Shown here in pieces: positions 22,481 to 34,800 of a DNA stretch of 64,000 bases; the first letter of the stretch is position 1, and each line of letters opens with the position of its first letter. Origin of the DNA: Spinacia oleracea (taxonomy: Eukaryota; Streptophyta; Magnoliopsida; Caryophyllales; Amaranthaceae). A program made the position numbers and the translations under genes. Where the stretch lies: positions 2,108,001-2,172,000 of the forward strand of contig NC_079492.1 in the NCBI RefSeq assembly GCF_020520425.1. Reading direction: 5' to 3'. Below the pieces are notes generated by a model, which saw only the letters and a program-made list of their open reading frames with translations, was not told the origin of the DNA and made no database searches.

Positions 22481-23391
22481 TTGAGAGTTGTGTTCCTATC
22501 TGCTACATTTTTCTTGTTTTTCTTGTTCCTGAAATGTGTAGTAAAACTTGTTTATCTGCTACATTTTTAGTCCTAGTTTGAAATAATGAGAATGCATATG
22601 GTAATACGAAGTACTTCATTTTGTTGCAGAGAGGTTTCGATAGCTATTTTCATAGTATTAGAATCAACTGTGTTTCTTATTTACGCAGCTTACAAGCACG
22701 ATTGCCACCAATACGGCTTGAATATGCTAGTTGTGAATATTTCTTCCTTTCCTTTGCAAAAAGCAGTCTCTGTTGGTGGTGTTGTTCTTTTCATTGCTTA
22801 TCTTTTGTGGGAAGGATGATGACATTCCATTGTTTCCTATTATTGTAACTCAGACTACCCTCCATCCATATTACACAACTGCACAATCAATGTAATCTCT
22901 ATTTTATAAGGAAACTCCTAAGATTACTAGCATAAATAAGTTTTTGGTGTCTTCCTATAGAAAAGACTAAAAAGCCGTTTCAAACTACAAATTATATTAG
23001 CATTAATTATTCAATACAATATAAAGGCAAAGATAGGCTACATGCTGAGGCTATACAGATTGGAGTGAACCATACTTGAAACTTTGGAAGTACCATAATC
23101 ACAAAGAGTCAAAACACCAACTCATTATTGCAAAAAAATTGCCAACTATTTTCCGAGTGTTGTATTGTACTCTTTCTGAAAGAGCGAATCTCAAAAATTT
23201 CAGAAATAGTCAGAGCCAGGGAGTCTATAAATTACATCCCTAGATGCTTGAGGGAAGTATGTCAAAATCATAATGCACCAGTTAATAAATGCAGGGTGAA
23301 ATTTGACCCCCAAAATTATGTGATTACAAGACATGGTAAATTTATTTTACTATGAGTGAAAATAGAACCATACTTTGTTTTTTTTACCATC
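22481..23391. other. Convergent intergenic region between T-protein and succinyltransferase genes
   Basis: Holds the two 3' ends. A 77-codon hydrophobic frame at 22586-22819 lacks gene context and is probably 3' flank. A possible polyadenylation word, AATAAT, is near 22581. Confidence 0.5.
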
Positions 23392-25190
23392 TCATATATC
23401 AAGAAGCAACCTCCTGGGATCTTCCACCACATCCTTGATGCGGCGCAAGAAGAGAACTGCCTCTCTTCCATCAATCAGCCTGTGATCATATGTTAGAGCA
23501 ACATTCATCATTGGCCTTGAAACTACCTGACCACCAACCACCATCGGACGGTTCACAATTGAGTGCATACCCAATATTGCCGACTGCCAAAATTGAAGAG
23601 GAAAACAACATTAGACCGGAAAAAGAATCTATAAGCGTTTCTACAAACGTTTACATGCCACGTGGTGCTCTCCCTCAATCTACAAATCCATGTTATATAA
23701 CAACTTTTATTTAAAAAAAAGACATATGGTTTGCATAAGATTCAAACCCGCAACCTCCACTTTCAACACTAGACCATTAATCAATTGAGCTATAATCTTT
23801 TACATGGTATCTATGCAAAATTAATATTAACATAATATAGAAAAATTATCTTCTGAAAAAAACTCAAGCAAAATTTCATTTAAAAAATATGATAATTATT
23901 GTTATTCACGAAATACTAGTTTGTGCAATTTTTCCAACACAAAATGACTGAGAAATCCTCTTTACCTGTGGAGGGTTGATAATTGGGGTACTCAGAAGAC
24001 TTCCATAAACACCACCATTAGATATTGTGAATGATCCTCCAGCCATCTCGTCAATTGATATTGTTCCTTCAGTGGCCTTCTTGGCGAGAGTGTTAATTCC
24101 CTTTTCTATATCGGCAAAGTTCATTTTATCCGCGTCACGGATAACAGGAACCACAAGACCCTTGAAACAATAAACCAACATCATAATCCAAGTTAGACAA
24201 CTTCAGTTGAAGTCAGAGATAACAAAATTGGAAAGGAAAGGCAAGCCAGCCTAAAACTGTTTGGGTAACTAATACTTATCATCACACATTCAGCTCACAA
24301 GGTCAATCACTAATCCAAATACTCAGCTATCTAGTAACCTCCATATGACTTTAGAGTACATGCACAAGTAATGTTCGGATGAAGATGTATATACATATGC
24401 ACTATTCAGGTTCCAAACAAAATAATGTGAAATCTATGAAAATCCCTCAAAAATGATCTTGTGAAATACTTCCTCCGTATTTAAATAGGAGCCACATATG
24501 GCCGGGCACGGGTATTAAAGAAGAATAGTTGAATGAAATAAAATAATAAAGCAAGTGGGGTTGGGGTAAATATTTTAATCAAGTAAACAAGTGGGGACCA
24601 TTAAATTTTGGAGGGGTGGGGGGTTTCTGAAATTAATTGTTTAATGTGGCGGTGGGTCATAGGTAAATTAGATATATTGTTTAATTAGATGGTGGGTAGA
24701 AAAGTTACTAAAAATGGAAATGTGACTCCTAATAAAATACGGCCGGAAATGGTAAGTGTGACTCCTAATAAAATACGGAGGGAGTAATAAACTGTTTCTC
24801 TTCAAGCTGACGAAACAATAGACAAATGTTCCAGAGTAGTGGTCTCAAACAATGATTATATTTTAATAATCATGTACAAGAGATACAATTCGCATGGTTC
24901 TCCATTCTGTATCTCTGCTGTTATACTCTGGCTATAGATAGAAATGTGATCATACAAAATATAAATCTTATTACCATATTTCATTTCTCCATAGACCACA
25001 ATGTTGAGAGTCATAATCTACTTCAACCTATTACTATTTGTCTTTACCACAGAAAGTATATCAGCAAAATGAACTTTGTTGCAAATAACAAGAAAAATGA
25101 AATTTGTTGCAATTGGCAACTAAAATGGCTTTGGATCACTCGATTATAGATGTATGCTCTTTCCATGGGGGGAGGGGGTGTTTGTTTATA

Positions 25191-25247
<57 letters not shown>

Positions 25248-28200
25248 TCAGACCTTAGGGGTGCCCACAGCAATACTGATATCAATGTATTCTCGGTATA
25301 TAATGTCATCGCCATCAATAACAGCATTAACAATAGGTTGGCTCTGAAGTGCACTCACTGCCCCCTAGAAGTCATAATCATAACAAAGAAAACAACATTA
25401 GCAATTCTAACCAGTGACTAGTTAGAAATGAGAAATCGCAGCAAAGTGACTTACTTTGACAAATCCTGACATAAATCCCAACTTTACTCCATGCTTCTCG
25501 ACAAAGGCGTCTTTGTAATCAGAGCGCAGCTTCATCAAGTTTGTCCTAATAACATTATATAGTCCACATCAGGCAATTGCATATACGTAAACGAATCTTT
25601 CCTCACCCTCTCAATGCAGAGATACATTATTAAACTTCCACAACATATTAAAAGATGGTAAAGCTTCTATTTTTAGCAATTCAAGAACATGGTTAAACTT
25701 ACATTGAAATTATTTAAAAACAAGATATTTGGGGGCTTTAGCGCTAGTAGTCAGTGAAGAGTATGCAAGAAATGATGTTTCCTTAATAGCCTGATGCTTT
25801 TTTATCAAAAATTCAACTTTTGGGACAAAGTGTGAAATAAAAGTGATACATGAAGTGACATACTGACATGTATATATGCTTAAACTAGAATTACTAAGTT
25901 AAAATAATAAAAAGCACAAGAATGTGGAAGTATATTAATTTTGGGACTTTTGGCAGTTCTATACTTATAAAGTCCCTTTGTTTCGAAATTTATCCCACTT
26001 CATCTTTTGAAGTCAAAACATATTGATTTAACGTTATTTTTAAGGTTCTTTTTTTACTTTTACCGCCTACTAAAATTGTGTTTTACCACCCAAAAAATAT
26101 TAAAATTCTGATTTTGACATCACTTAACAGATTCCGTCCAAAAATCTGTTGGTGGGGCCCACATCTTCGTTTACCCTCTTTGTTTTCCACAATTTTTGTT
26201 ATTTTTCCTCTTCTTTCACTTCTTTTAAGCTCAATGTACAGACATAAATCTACCACCCTTTCCCACATTCCTACCTTAACCTTCCCATTCCAATGCACTA
26301 CAACACAACACTCATTTTCTTCTTCAAACAACACTTTCTTTCTCCTCAAAGCTCCAATGGCTTCCCTCATTTTGTCTCTCCTCTTCCTCTCTCCAACTCC
26401 TATTTTCTCTCTTCAATTCTTACCCTCCCTTTCAAAAAACACCCTTCATCAAGCCAGTACTTGACCCGAATCCATCACTGACCTCGCCTCGAACCCGCTC
26501 AACTCTTAACCCAGCTCCCCTAAACCCAGCAGTCCACCACCAACCACTGAAGCTCCGTCCAGTGCACCTTTGCCACCACACCCAATTGTGTACATCATCT
26601 CCAAACTCCTTTTAATTATTGAATCAGCCCAATCAGTCCACCACCCACCACTCCCTCTTCCCCAGCTCCCCTAAACCCACCAGTCCACCACCCAACACTG
26701 AAGCTCCGTCCAGTGCACCTTTGCCACCACACCCAATTGTGTACATCATCTCCAAACTCCTTTTAATTATTGAATCAGCCCAATCCAATTAATGGACTAA
26801 TAAACTAAAGGTATAAAATAAAACAAGAAAAAAACAAAATAAAAAAAGAAGTACAAAAGGAGAGGGAGATCATTTTTTTGTGTGTGAATTGAGGTTAAAG
26901 GAAGTGAAAGAGGGGGAGAGAAGAAGGAAAATCGTGGAAAGTTGTAGGAAAATGAAGATGTGGGCCCATTTTTGAACAGAATCCGTTAGATGGTGCGAAA
27001 TCAAATTTTCATTAAAAAAAAAAGGTGGTAAAATACAACTTTGTTTTTAGTAGGTGGTAAAACACAAATCGAGCCTTATTTAGGTGGTAAAAGTTTTTTT
27101 AAAAAAAGTAACCTAATCTTAATCATCACATCACTGGATAAACAACAAAATGATAATCTCAAAAAAGTTATTTAAGGTAAATATTGAAAGGTTTTTCTAA
27201 CATTACAACTGAATACAGATTCACAAGAAAATTGATGCTCAAATTTAGCACGTTTTAACCACTAAAGTCAAGTTTAGCAAATTATTTTAGGAAGGAGGTC
27301 ATCAGTCCCAAGTTCCTAACTAAATTAGAAAGTAATGACTTACATATCAACTTCATTGAAAGTAGTTAACATGGCATATGTGTTCTGAGAATCCTTCAAA
27401 CGTGTAGCAACTCGCTTTCTCAGTCTTGTCATCGGAACCTGAACATAATTATAGTTCATAAAAATTCCTCGTAAAACAACAGGAAACAATGAACTTAAAG
27501 CAATAATTCAATCGTCAAATATTTACAAATAGAATAGAAGGATCCCTCCAGAATGATTTTGGAAGAAAGAAATATACTTACTCTTCTCTCTCTATCCTTG
27601 GGAGGTAGTTGAGGTTCTGACGGTGAGAGTTTTGAAGATGGTGGAGAAGGGGCTTTAGGCTTATCCTTGGGAGCAGAATCTTCCAATTTAGGCTTCTCTT
27701 GAGCAGGACTCTTAGCATTTGCTTTCTCATCTGGCTTTTCCTTCTTGGTTGCATCAGCCTTGCTGGTCGGTGACTCTGACGGAGCTACATGTGCATGATC
27801 GCTGGATTTTGAAATTGTAGCTATCTTAGCGCCAGGCTCTACAGTATCACCTACTTTGGCTAAAAGCTGAAGTTAAAGGAAAGACACATTAGTTAATAAG
27901 AGGGTGTAAAATTCAAAAACAGGACTAGAGCATAACCCGGAGAAATTGAAGATCTAATGAAACAAATCCACTTACCTGATGAACGATACCAGCTTCAGGA
28001 CTACCAACATCTATAGTGACCTGGTCAAAAAAAAATCATCACTCCATAAATTAATCGATGAAAATTTACAGAAATAAGGTGGCAATTATGCAAAGGTACC
28101 TTATCCGTTTCAATTTGTGCAATTGGTTCATCAACTTCAACACGGTCCCCAGGATCTGATTAGCAAAGGAATTGATTTGCATGAGATAAAGATGAAACTA

Positions 28201-31027
28201 ATCTTCTTTAGCCAACTAACTAGCATCTTGCTCAAATGCGAAGGAAATATCAAAAATCAGAAAAACATACGCTTCAAAAATGCAGCCAAAGTGCCATCGG
28301 TAATTGACTCTCCCATGAAGGGTACAACGGCTTCCACAACATCACCTGTATTGGAAGAAACAAACTGGACCGTATAACCATCTAACTCGAAACAAAACGA
28401 ATATCAACAGAGATCAGTGAAAGGATATCATCCCACCATCTGATGAGTAGGACCTCTTCCATATTTGCCTCGAAGGATCTATTTGCAAATACGATCCAAC
28501 TTGCCTATGCATTCAAATATTACAAGCAAACAAACAAATATAAGTAAAATCCAGGGATGTCGTGGATGAACTATTATCAACTTTTGTAGATGAGAAACAG
28601 AAGTATTATAAATTATCAAATTAATAAAAATAGGTAAAGGAATGAATAAGGCAAGGCCATAAACAAACCTTAACGACTTAACACTAGCTGGAAAACCTGT
28701 GATAAGTACGGAAGACGATTTAGATTGAAGAACATATAACAGATTTGCATAATTAGTTTGTTTGTAGATTGTAAGCAAACATGCCTGAATTCCCATGTAG
28801 ACTAATAATCCTTACAAGCTTCGATCCTGGTCTGAGAAGCAAAGCCTACACAAAAACATGCATAATTTGAAAATAAGAAATAATTCTAAATATACATCCA
28901 AAGTTCCAAACACATCTCTGCTAAAAGATGTTCCCTCCGGCTCTAAAAGATTGCCCAAATTTCCTTTTCAGTCCGTCCCTTGAGTTTGCCCCATACCATT
29001 TATAGTATGTGGTCCTCACATGTCTCCTTCACATTTTGTTATTTAAATTAGCAAAATGACAAAACTATCAACCTACTTGCTTTTCTTTTGCCTTCTTTCT
29101 TAACAAAGTGAAAAATATTATTTGGGGCAATCTTTTAGGGACGGAGAGAGTAATTGTTAAGACATGACTCAGAACACTATCATATCTACCAAAGTCACAC
29201 CAAAAAAACAATGTCGCAATAAACACGTAATTAGTGATTCTTCAAATATCACATTATATAACTAGCCACAGACATTGAGATATCTGATTCGTAAGACAGA
29301 TATGATAATACCTTCTGAAATCATGGGCAATGGCGTTGCATACTGAACTGAACACAACAAATCAGAACCCAAACAGAGGAAATATTTTATACCAAGATAG
29401 TCTGATTCTGTGTCCTTTCAGATATGTCAATATGTGGCCTAGAAGGGTCCTAGTTTTGCGGATAGGGTCAGGAACATTTGTCAGCAGAATGTGCTTTTTT
29501 CAAGTTATTAAAAACTTTAGCTGTTTGAACCTTCTTTTTGACAACAGAAAAGTGGATGATGGCTTTTTAGAAGCTGATTGAATGCCAAACAATACTGCAA
29601 ATGGCTCCAGAATTCACAGCTTGCCAGCAATGAAAAAAGTATTATCCAGGAACTCAGGAAGTACAAAAGTACAATCCTTGGGCTAGAGATAGCTTTTGAA
29701 GCAGCAATCCATGATTCAGTGGCTACAAGAGTAGGATCGAAACACCAAATGTGGCTTCATACTTGTGACACTTGTCCCAGGCAAGGGAAAAAAAGAAGCC
29801 CGGTTTATTTCGTCAAGGATGTCAATGGTGCAGATCCAATTATCCATGTGCTATGCCTTAAGGCATCGGTTGACTGTCACAACAGTCTTCTGGTATTAAT
29901 TTTGTCCATAGATCTTGTGAATATTACACTGGTGAGGAACAGGCATTGATCAGTGATGACTAGATATCTTTCTAATTTGGGTTTTTAAAAAGATCTGATC
30001 CAGATGATTTGGAAGCACACTTTTGGGAGGAGATTGAATAAGTGTGTTAGATTTCATTGCAAGTGGACAATTGGTAAGCTTCTTATCTTAGGCAGGTAAA
30101 ACTATGTCCTGAACTATGATACTTAAAGTAACTAAGCCTGAATAAGATAGAATTCTCATGCATACAGTCTGTATACAAGGAGTCTTCTTAACAAATTCAT
30201 CAACCTCGTACGAGTCACATAAGGCACACAAGGTCAAATATTACCATGCTAACGAATTTCCTCTTGAACCAAAGAGGTGATTCCCGTTTAACTCTAAAAC
30301 GGAAAAGCGTCTATCGATTTACCACTTCAAAACAAGTTTGTTCTATAAATTGTTACCAAAACTGCAAAACAAAAAAGGTTCAATTCTTGAGTAACAGAGG
30401 TAAGCCATTTTCCCTATATAATACAGCTAAGATTGACACAAACTATGAGAACATCATGTTGTTTGAATCAGGTCACTTAATTCGCTAATTCCTTCCATAA
30501 ACCGCGAGCAAAGGTATTAATACACAAAAGTGGTACATTTTGGCCTGATTTAATAAACTAGGTAGCCAATTATGCTCCTATACCCAATTTTGTAAGCAAA
30601 TTAAGTAAAGGTGGTCTAAAAATTCAGGACCTTCATATTCCCAACCTAAAGCACACATCATGAGGCGAAAACCAGAGTAAGTACCACTCAAACAACACGA
30701 AATCCAGCTAAAATCCTCAACTCCACATATGCAACACAAAAGCTACACAAATTTCCTACTAGTTGAACTTACTAGCTAATAACTGGTCAATTACCTCTTT
30801 TCCAGCAGTAGCATAGCCATGAGATCCAAAAGGAGGTGCAGATGGTCCAGAGTTCCTCTGAATTTGGCGCCCTAAGACCTGAAAACACCGCAATAACAGC
30901 AATTTTAATCAATGTAAATTTCACAAACACATAAAAATACAAAATCACTAGAAATGAAATCAGGAGGTTCATCCGAAATTACCGAAACACCACCGCGAAC
31001 AGCTTTTCGCCGCGCAATCCCTAGCAT
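23392..31027 (-). CDS. Dihydrolipoyllysine succinyltransferase, E2 of the 2-oxoglutarate dehydrogenase complex
   Basis: E2 moves the succinyl group from its lipoyl arm to CoA in the TCA cycle, in the mitochondrial matrix. Twelve coding exons keep phase: 31027-30983, 30878-30795, 28831-28816, 28478-28437, 28345-28271, 28155-28100, 28020-27976, 27866-27582, 27438-27344, 25545-25455, 25364-25254, 24160-23966, plus the last exon 23583-23392 (thirteen blocks if the 16-base exon is counted separately). The protein is about 443 residues: presequence ([13 protein letters not shown]), lipoyl domain with [12 protein letters not shown] and ETDKV (lipoyl Lys near 106), a Lys/Pro/Ser linker (about 145-216), and a catalytic domain from [14 protein letters not shown]. 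The catalytic motif is DHRLIDG (His 414, Asp 418). A leader intron (31298-31033) is likely. Introns carry several miniature elements. Family identity is certain; the microexon is inferred. Confidence 0.93.
23727..23806 (-). repeat. tRNA-derived SINE-like piece in the last succinyltransferase intron
   Basis: On the minus strand it has TATAGCTCAATTGATTAATG (box A) and GGGTTTGAATCTT (box B) at tRNA spacing. It lies in the intron between the last two coding exons. Confidence 0.45.
24469..24784. mobile_element. Stowaway-like miniature element in a succinyltransferase intron
   Basis: Flanked by TA on both sides. The ends CTTCCTCCGTATTTAAATAG and (inverted) CTCCCTCCGTATTTTATTAG match, as does the following GAGCCAC/GAGTCAC. 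Part of the right inverted repeat is duplicated internally (CTCCTAATAAAATACGG occurs twice near 24726 and 24763). Confidence 0.8.
25195..25242. repeat. (GA)n microsatellite
   Basis: A pure GA dinucleotide run of roughly 24 units, ten bases past the 3' border of the exon 25364-25254 (minus sense). It is near the donor and may be polymorphic. Confidence 0.95.
26050..27095. mobile_element. Long-TIR element (fold-back or Mutator-like) in a succinyltransferase intron
   Basis: The two ends are inverted repeats of about 190 bases. The left has ACTTTTACCGCCTAC, GTGTTTTACCACC and GGGCCCACATCTTC; the right has these inverted, including GATGTGGGCCC and GTGGTAAAAGT. The interior, 26511-26790, holds a direct repeat of about 130 bases with period 151 (both copies have GAAGCTCCGTCCAGTGCACC). 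No transposase frame is present. The termini run into T-rich DNA, so the target duplication is unclear. Confidence 0.7.
28931..29151. mobile_element. Stowaway-like miniature element in succinyltransferase intron 2
   Basis: The left end CCCTCCGGCTCTAAAAGATT and the right end AATCTTTTAGGGACGGAG are inverted repeats followed by GCCCAAAT/GCCCCAAAT. A TA follows the right end. Length is about 220 bases, with no coding content. Confidence 0.75.
29160..30780. other. Intronic stretch with a gene-like fragment
   Basis: Part of succinyltransferase intron 2. A plus-strand open frame at 29578-29949 has ordinary protein composition ([20 protein letters not shown], then a His/Cys segment [12 protein letters not shown]). 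It could be a captured gene piece, but I recognise no family and see no start, promoter or splice signals that make a gene. Confidence 0.3.
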
Positions 31028-31479
31028 TTTCTCTGCAATGTAAAAAATCGACACAAATTTTTTTCAGAAATATTCTCTCCTCTAGTATTGAAGATTCATC
31101 AATCGAAAAATGAGTCGACAAATTGCGAAAAATATCAGCAGAAATCGATTTTCACCGAAAATTTCCGAGGATGATTAAAATTTAGACCAAACGATTCAAA
31201 ACTTTCGGCAGAAGATTAGTGAATAAAATTGTATTATCGAATCAAAAACTGATGAAGATGGAAATAATAGATCTAAGTAAAAGAGAGAGAAAGATAACCT
31301 AGTTGCCGGAAGCGCAGAAGAATCCCGTAGAAAAGCGCGACTTCTCTAGATGAAGAAGAAAGTGGGAGGAAACGCCGCCGTGTCTGACTGGGGAATGGTT
31401 TAAAATACTCGTAACAGATTGTTAGGTTGCAAATGTGCTTTGTCTTAAAATATACAAAAAGGGTTCCAAATGTAAAAAG

Positions 31480-31980
31480 CATTAAGCCATTAAGCTTGAG
31501 TTGGGTGAATTGGGTGGGTCACTTTGGGTGCGGTGTGGTCAATGATGATTTTAGTCATCAGCTTTACTTTTTATTTTTTTAAGGTAAAATTAATTAAATT
31601 AATAAAATAATTATAAGACAATTACAATAGGAATCAAAACTAACAAATCCAACGTAATATGGATCAAACGAAATTTTAATCTGCAAAACCACGGTCATTG
31701 TGGATGAGAATTGAATACCTTATTTTATATCGTTGTTCGATAAATCCTTTAACAAGGGAGTATTTCGATGTGCTGTAATTTTGATATTGAATTAAATTCG
31801 ATTCAATTGATGGTAGAAGTAAACTGACATTTGTTGTAACACCGCACAAATCTTTATCAATAAATCAATCTTTATTAGTTGAGTTGTTGGGTTTATTGAT
31901 TTGATGTTCACTTTAATGACAACTAGTTTTCTATGCACGCGTTGCGTGCTTGTAATTTAAAAATATACATGTAATAATAG
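31480..31980. other. Upstream flank of the succinyltransferase gene
   Basis: AT-rich intergenic DNA between the probable leader exon (about 31430-31299) and a Stowaway-like end at 31984. No other feature is visible. Confidence 0.5.
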
Positions 31981-32008
31981 TTACTCCCTCCGGTCGTCTC
32001 TATTTGTT

Positions 32009-32013
32009 CTAGT
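32009..32013. repeat. Left copy of the copia target-site duplication (CTAGT)
   Basis: CTAGT directly precedes the left LTR. The same five bases follow the right LTR at 42462-42466. Confidence 0.9.
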
Positions 32014-33400
32014 TGAAGGAAATAATGCCCTTGGTCCAAGTATGCATTCTATGTTAAGTCTAATAAATGCGGTTCAGTATTAATTAACAAGTTAATAATT
32101 CAGTGAGATCAAGTGAGCTGAATGCCTAGCTAGAGGCCGCTTCAGTTCAAGTGGAATTAATGATATTAATCCACAGCTTACTCTTGACTGAACCCGTAGG
32201 GTCACACAAATAGTACGTAAACGGATCAAGTATTTAATGGCATTAAATACTCCATCTATGAATATTCGGAACCGACGGATCTTGGTTTCAGTGGGAGCTA
32301 AGATCGTCACAGGCAAGAAATGAATACTCCGGAAACGATGATATTGCCGGAAACGGAAATATGGATCGTATCGGGAATATGAATATTATCCAAGTCGTAG
32401 ATGTTGCCGGAAACGGAAACATGGTACGTATCGGAAAATATTATTGGAAATGGAAATATTACCAGAATCGGAAATATTACCGGAAACGGAAATATTGTCA
32501 GAATCGGAAATATTGCCGGAATCGGAAAATAATTCCGGAAACGGAAATATTAAAATATTTGTTCGAAACGGAAATTAATTCCGGAATCGGAAATATTAAA
32601 TATTGTTCGTATCGGAAATAGATTCCGGAAATGGAAATTTAATCGGAAGCGTATCGTACGAATTAGCATCGGACGAGGCTTGCCGGACGAAGGCCCAGCA
32701 CGAAGCCGGGGCCAATCGCCCAGCAAGCATGCGCGCCACAAGCCCAGCCAAGGCAGCGCCCAGGCCTACCGCAAGGCAGGCCCAGCGCGCGCCAAGGGCC
32801 GCGACTGCGTGGGTCGTGCTGCGCGGGCTGCTGCTCGCACGCGCATGGGCAGCCCTTGTGGCTGCCGTGTGTGTGTGAGTTTGTGCTCATGCGTGATTCC
32901 TGAATCTACAAGAGTCAGTGTATGATTAAATTTCTATTCCTAATTGGATAAATTAATTAAATAGAATTCATGTAGGATTCTAATTCCAATTAATTCGCAT
33001 CCTACTAGGATTACGATTCCTTTTCCATAACTCTATAAATAAAGGCCTAGGGGTCATAATTTATACAGAAGTTTCAAAGTATTCAAAAGTGAGTTTTTTG
33101 AGAGAAAATTAAAACACACATCTTGCTCAAAAGTCCCGAAATTTTCTAGTACCTTAAGGGCGATTCTAGTTGGTCAATCTTAAGGCGGATCCGGACGTGC
33201 TGTGGACTATCTACGGAGGGACGACACTTGGAGTCCTAAAAGACTTGTTCTTGTTCGGTTCGGGCGCAGCTAGGGAGGGCACGCAACAAAGAGTATGCAT
33301 CTAAATTATGCTATATGATTATGTGTAAATAATATGTTGTCCTTGGTTAATGGTTGTTTCCGCATGATCTATGTAGTGTCATATGTATCATAACCTAACA
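32014..33400 (+). repeat. Left LTR of the copia element
   Basis: 1387 bases, nearly identical to 41075-42461. It contains an array of CCGGAAACGGAAATAT-like words (32326-32650), a GC-rich block (32690-32870) and a TATA-like TATAAATAAAGG near 33032, so transcription probably starts in the last 350 bases. Frames shared by both LTRs are not genes. Confidence 0.95.
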
Positions 33401-34189
33401 GTGGTATCACGAGCCCCTTATTATTTTCATAATCTAAATTGCATGAACATGGTTAAATATTACAAATTTGCAAGAATTAAAAGGGGTGATTAATTTTCGT
33501 AATTGTTAATTAATTGCAAATTGCGTTTATTTAATTATATGTACGCAGTTTTTCGGCAGTTTCTTCATTACTCATCCGAATTGAGTGATTTTTGTGTCAA
33601 TTCCGCATGTAAAAGGCATTCTAAAATTTTGACAAAAATAGTTTTTTTCTGCCGAACCCAGAATTCTCAAATTCGAAGCCTAACTATGACTTTTCGAAGG
33701 TTTTAGTTTTTCGAATGCAAAATTTCGTAAATTTAAGATGTTAAATTAAATATTTGCTATTCCTGTTGATAAATCTTGAATTTTTGATTGACCTACTGCA
33801 TATGTTTAACAAGTTTGAATGCCTAGTCTTGTTAATTATGCAATCTAATTTGTAATTATGATTAATTTGGTGAAAATTAGAATAATTTAGAATTAATTTG
33901 ATTTTCATAATTAATTGTAATTTAATTAGAAACCTATGATTAAAAACCACCATAAAAATTGTAAATTTACGATAAATTTTAAATTTTTATGACCTAGACT
34001 TGAATCCATATCAATCGGAAATCAATTGGATAATAAATTTTCGATTTTTTCGCCCTAAAATTATGAAATTAATAATATTTATTAATTTGTCATTAATTTT
34101 AAATATAAATTTTAAATTTTTATGCGATTCGTTCAAATAACTTGCACGCACGAAGCAATGGACGCTTCGTGTTACCCTTAAGGGGTGTT

Positions 34190-34800
34190 GTATAATGCGG
34201 GCATGCGACGACGAGCAAGGGAGCTCGTCGCCCGTGCGGCACGAATGCAATGAGCAAGGGCGGAGTGCACGAGCACAAGGCAGCAGCCCTGCCTTGTGTC
34301 GTGTGCCACGAGCAATGAGCGAATGGGCATGGGCGAAGGGCGAGCCAAGGCAGTCGCGTGTGGGCAGCAAGCGAGCTGCGCCACAACGCGCGCTACCTCG
34401 CACAAGTGCGCGCAGCCTCGCGCGCAGCGAGCGCAAGCTCGCGTGCCACGAGCGCTGCGCCCAGCACTGCTCGCGCGCGCAGCGCGCGATGTCGCTCGCC
34501 CAGCGAGCGATGTCGCGCCCCAGCGAGCGATGGCTCGCGCGCGCAGCGCGCGATGTCGCTCGCCCAGCGAGCGATGTCGCGCCCCAGCGAGCGATGGCTC
34601 GCGCGCACAGCGAGCGAGCCAGCGCGCCCAGCGTGCGATCTCGCGCGCGCGCACTGCGAGCGATAGCTCGCGTGCGATGGGGCGCTGTGCGGAGGCTTGC
34701 GATAGGACAGCAGCAGCTATGCGACGAGCGCATGGGCTGCGCGCACATGGCCAGCAATGGCTGTGTGCGTACGGCCCATGGGCGTGCAACGCGTAGGGTG
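34190..34800. repeat. GC-rich tandem repeat in the copia leader
   Basis: Words such as GCGATGTCGCTCGCCCAGCG and GCGAGCGATGGCTCGCGC recur. The block around 34476-34620 is a direct repeat of about 75 bases, about two copies. It is far richer in G and C than its AT-rich surroundings and gives long spurious open frames on both strands. Confidence 0.8.

Noticed and set aside
22586-22819. A small membrane-protein gene after the T-protein stop
   Set aside because: Hydrophobic and open for 77 codons, but in the 3' flank with no promoter, splice partner or recognised family.
28655-28710. An extra succinyltransferase exon near 28655-28690
   Set aside because: It has AG and GT borders, but in the phase required it runs into a stop. 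The 16-base exon at 28816-28831 fits instead.
32361-32925. Short frames repeated exactly at 41422-41986
   Set aside because: They lie inside the two LTRs and repeat only because the LTRs do.
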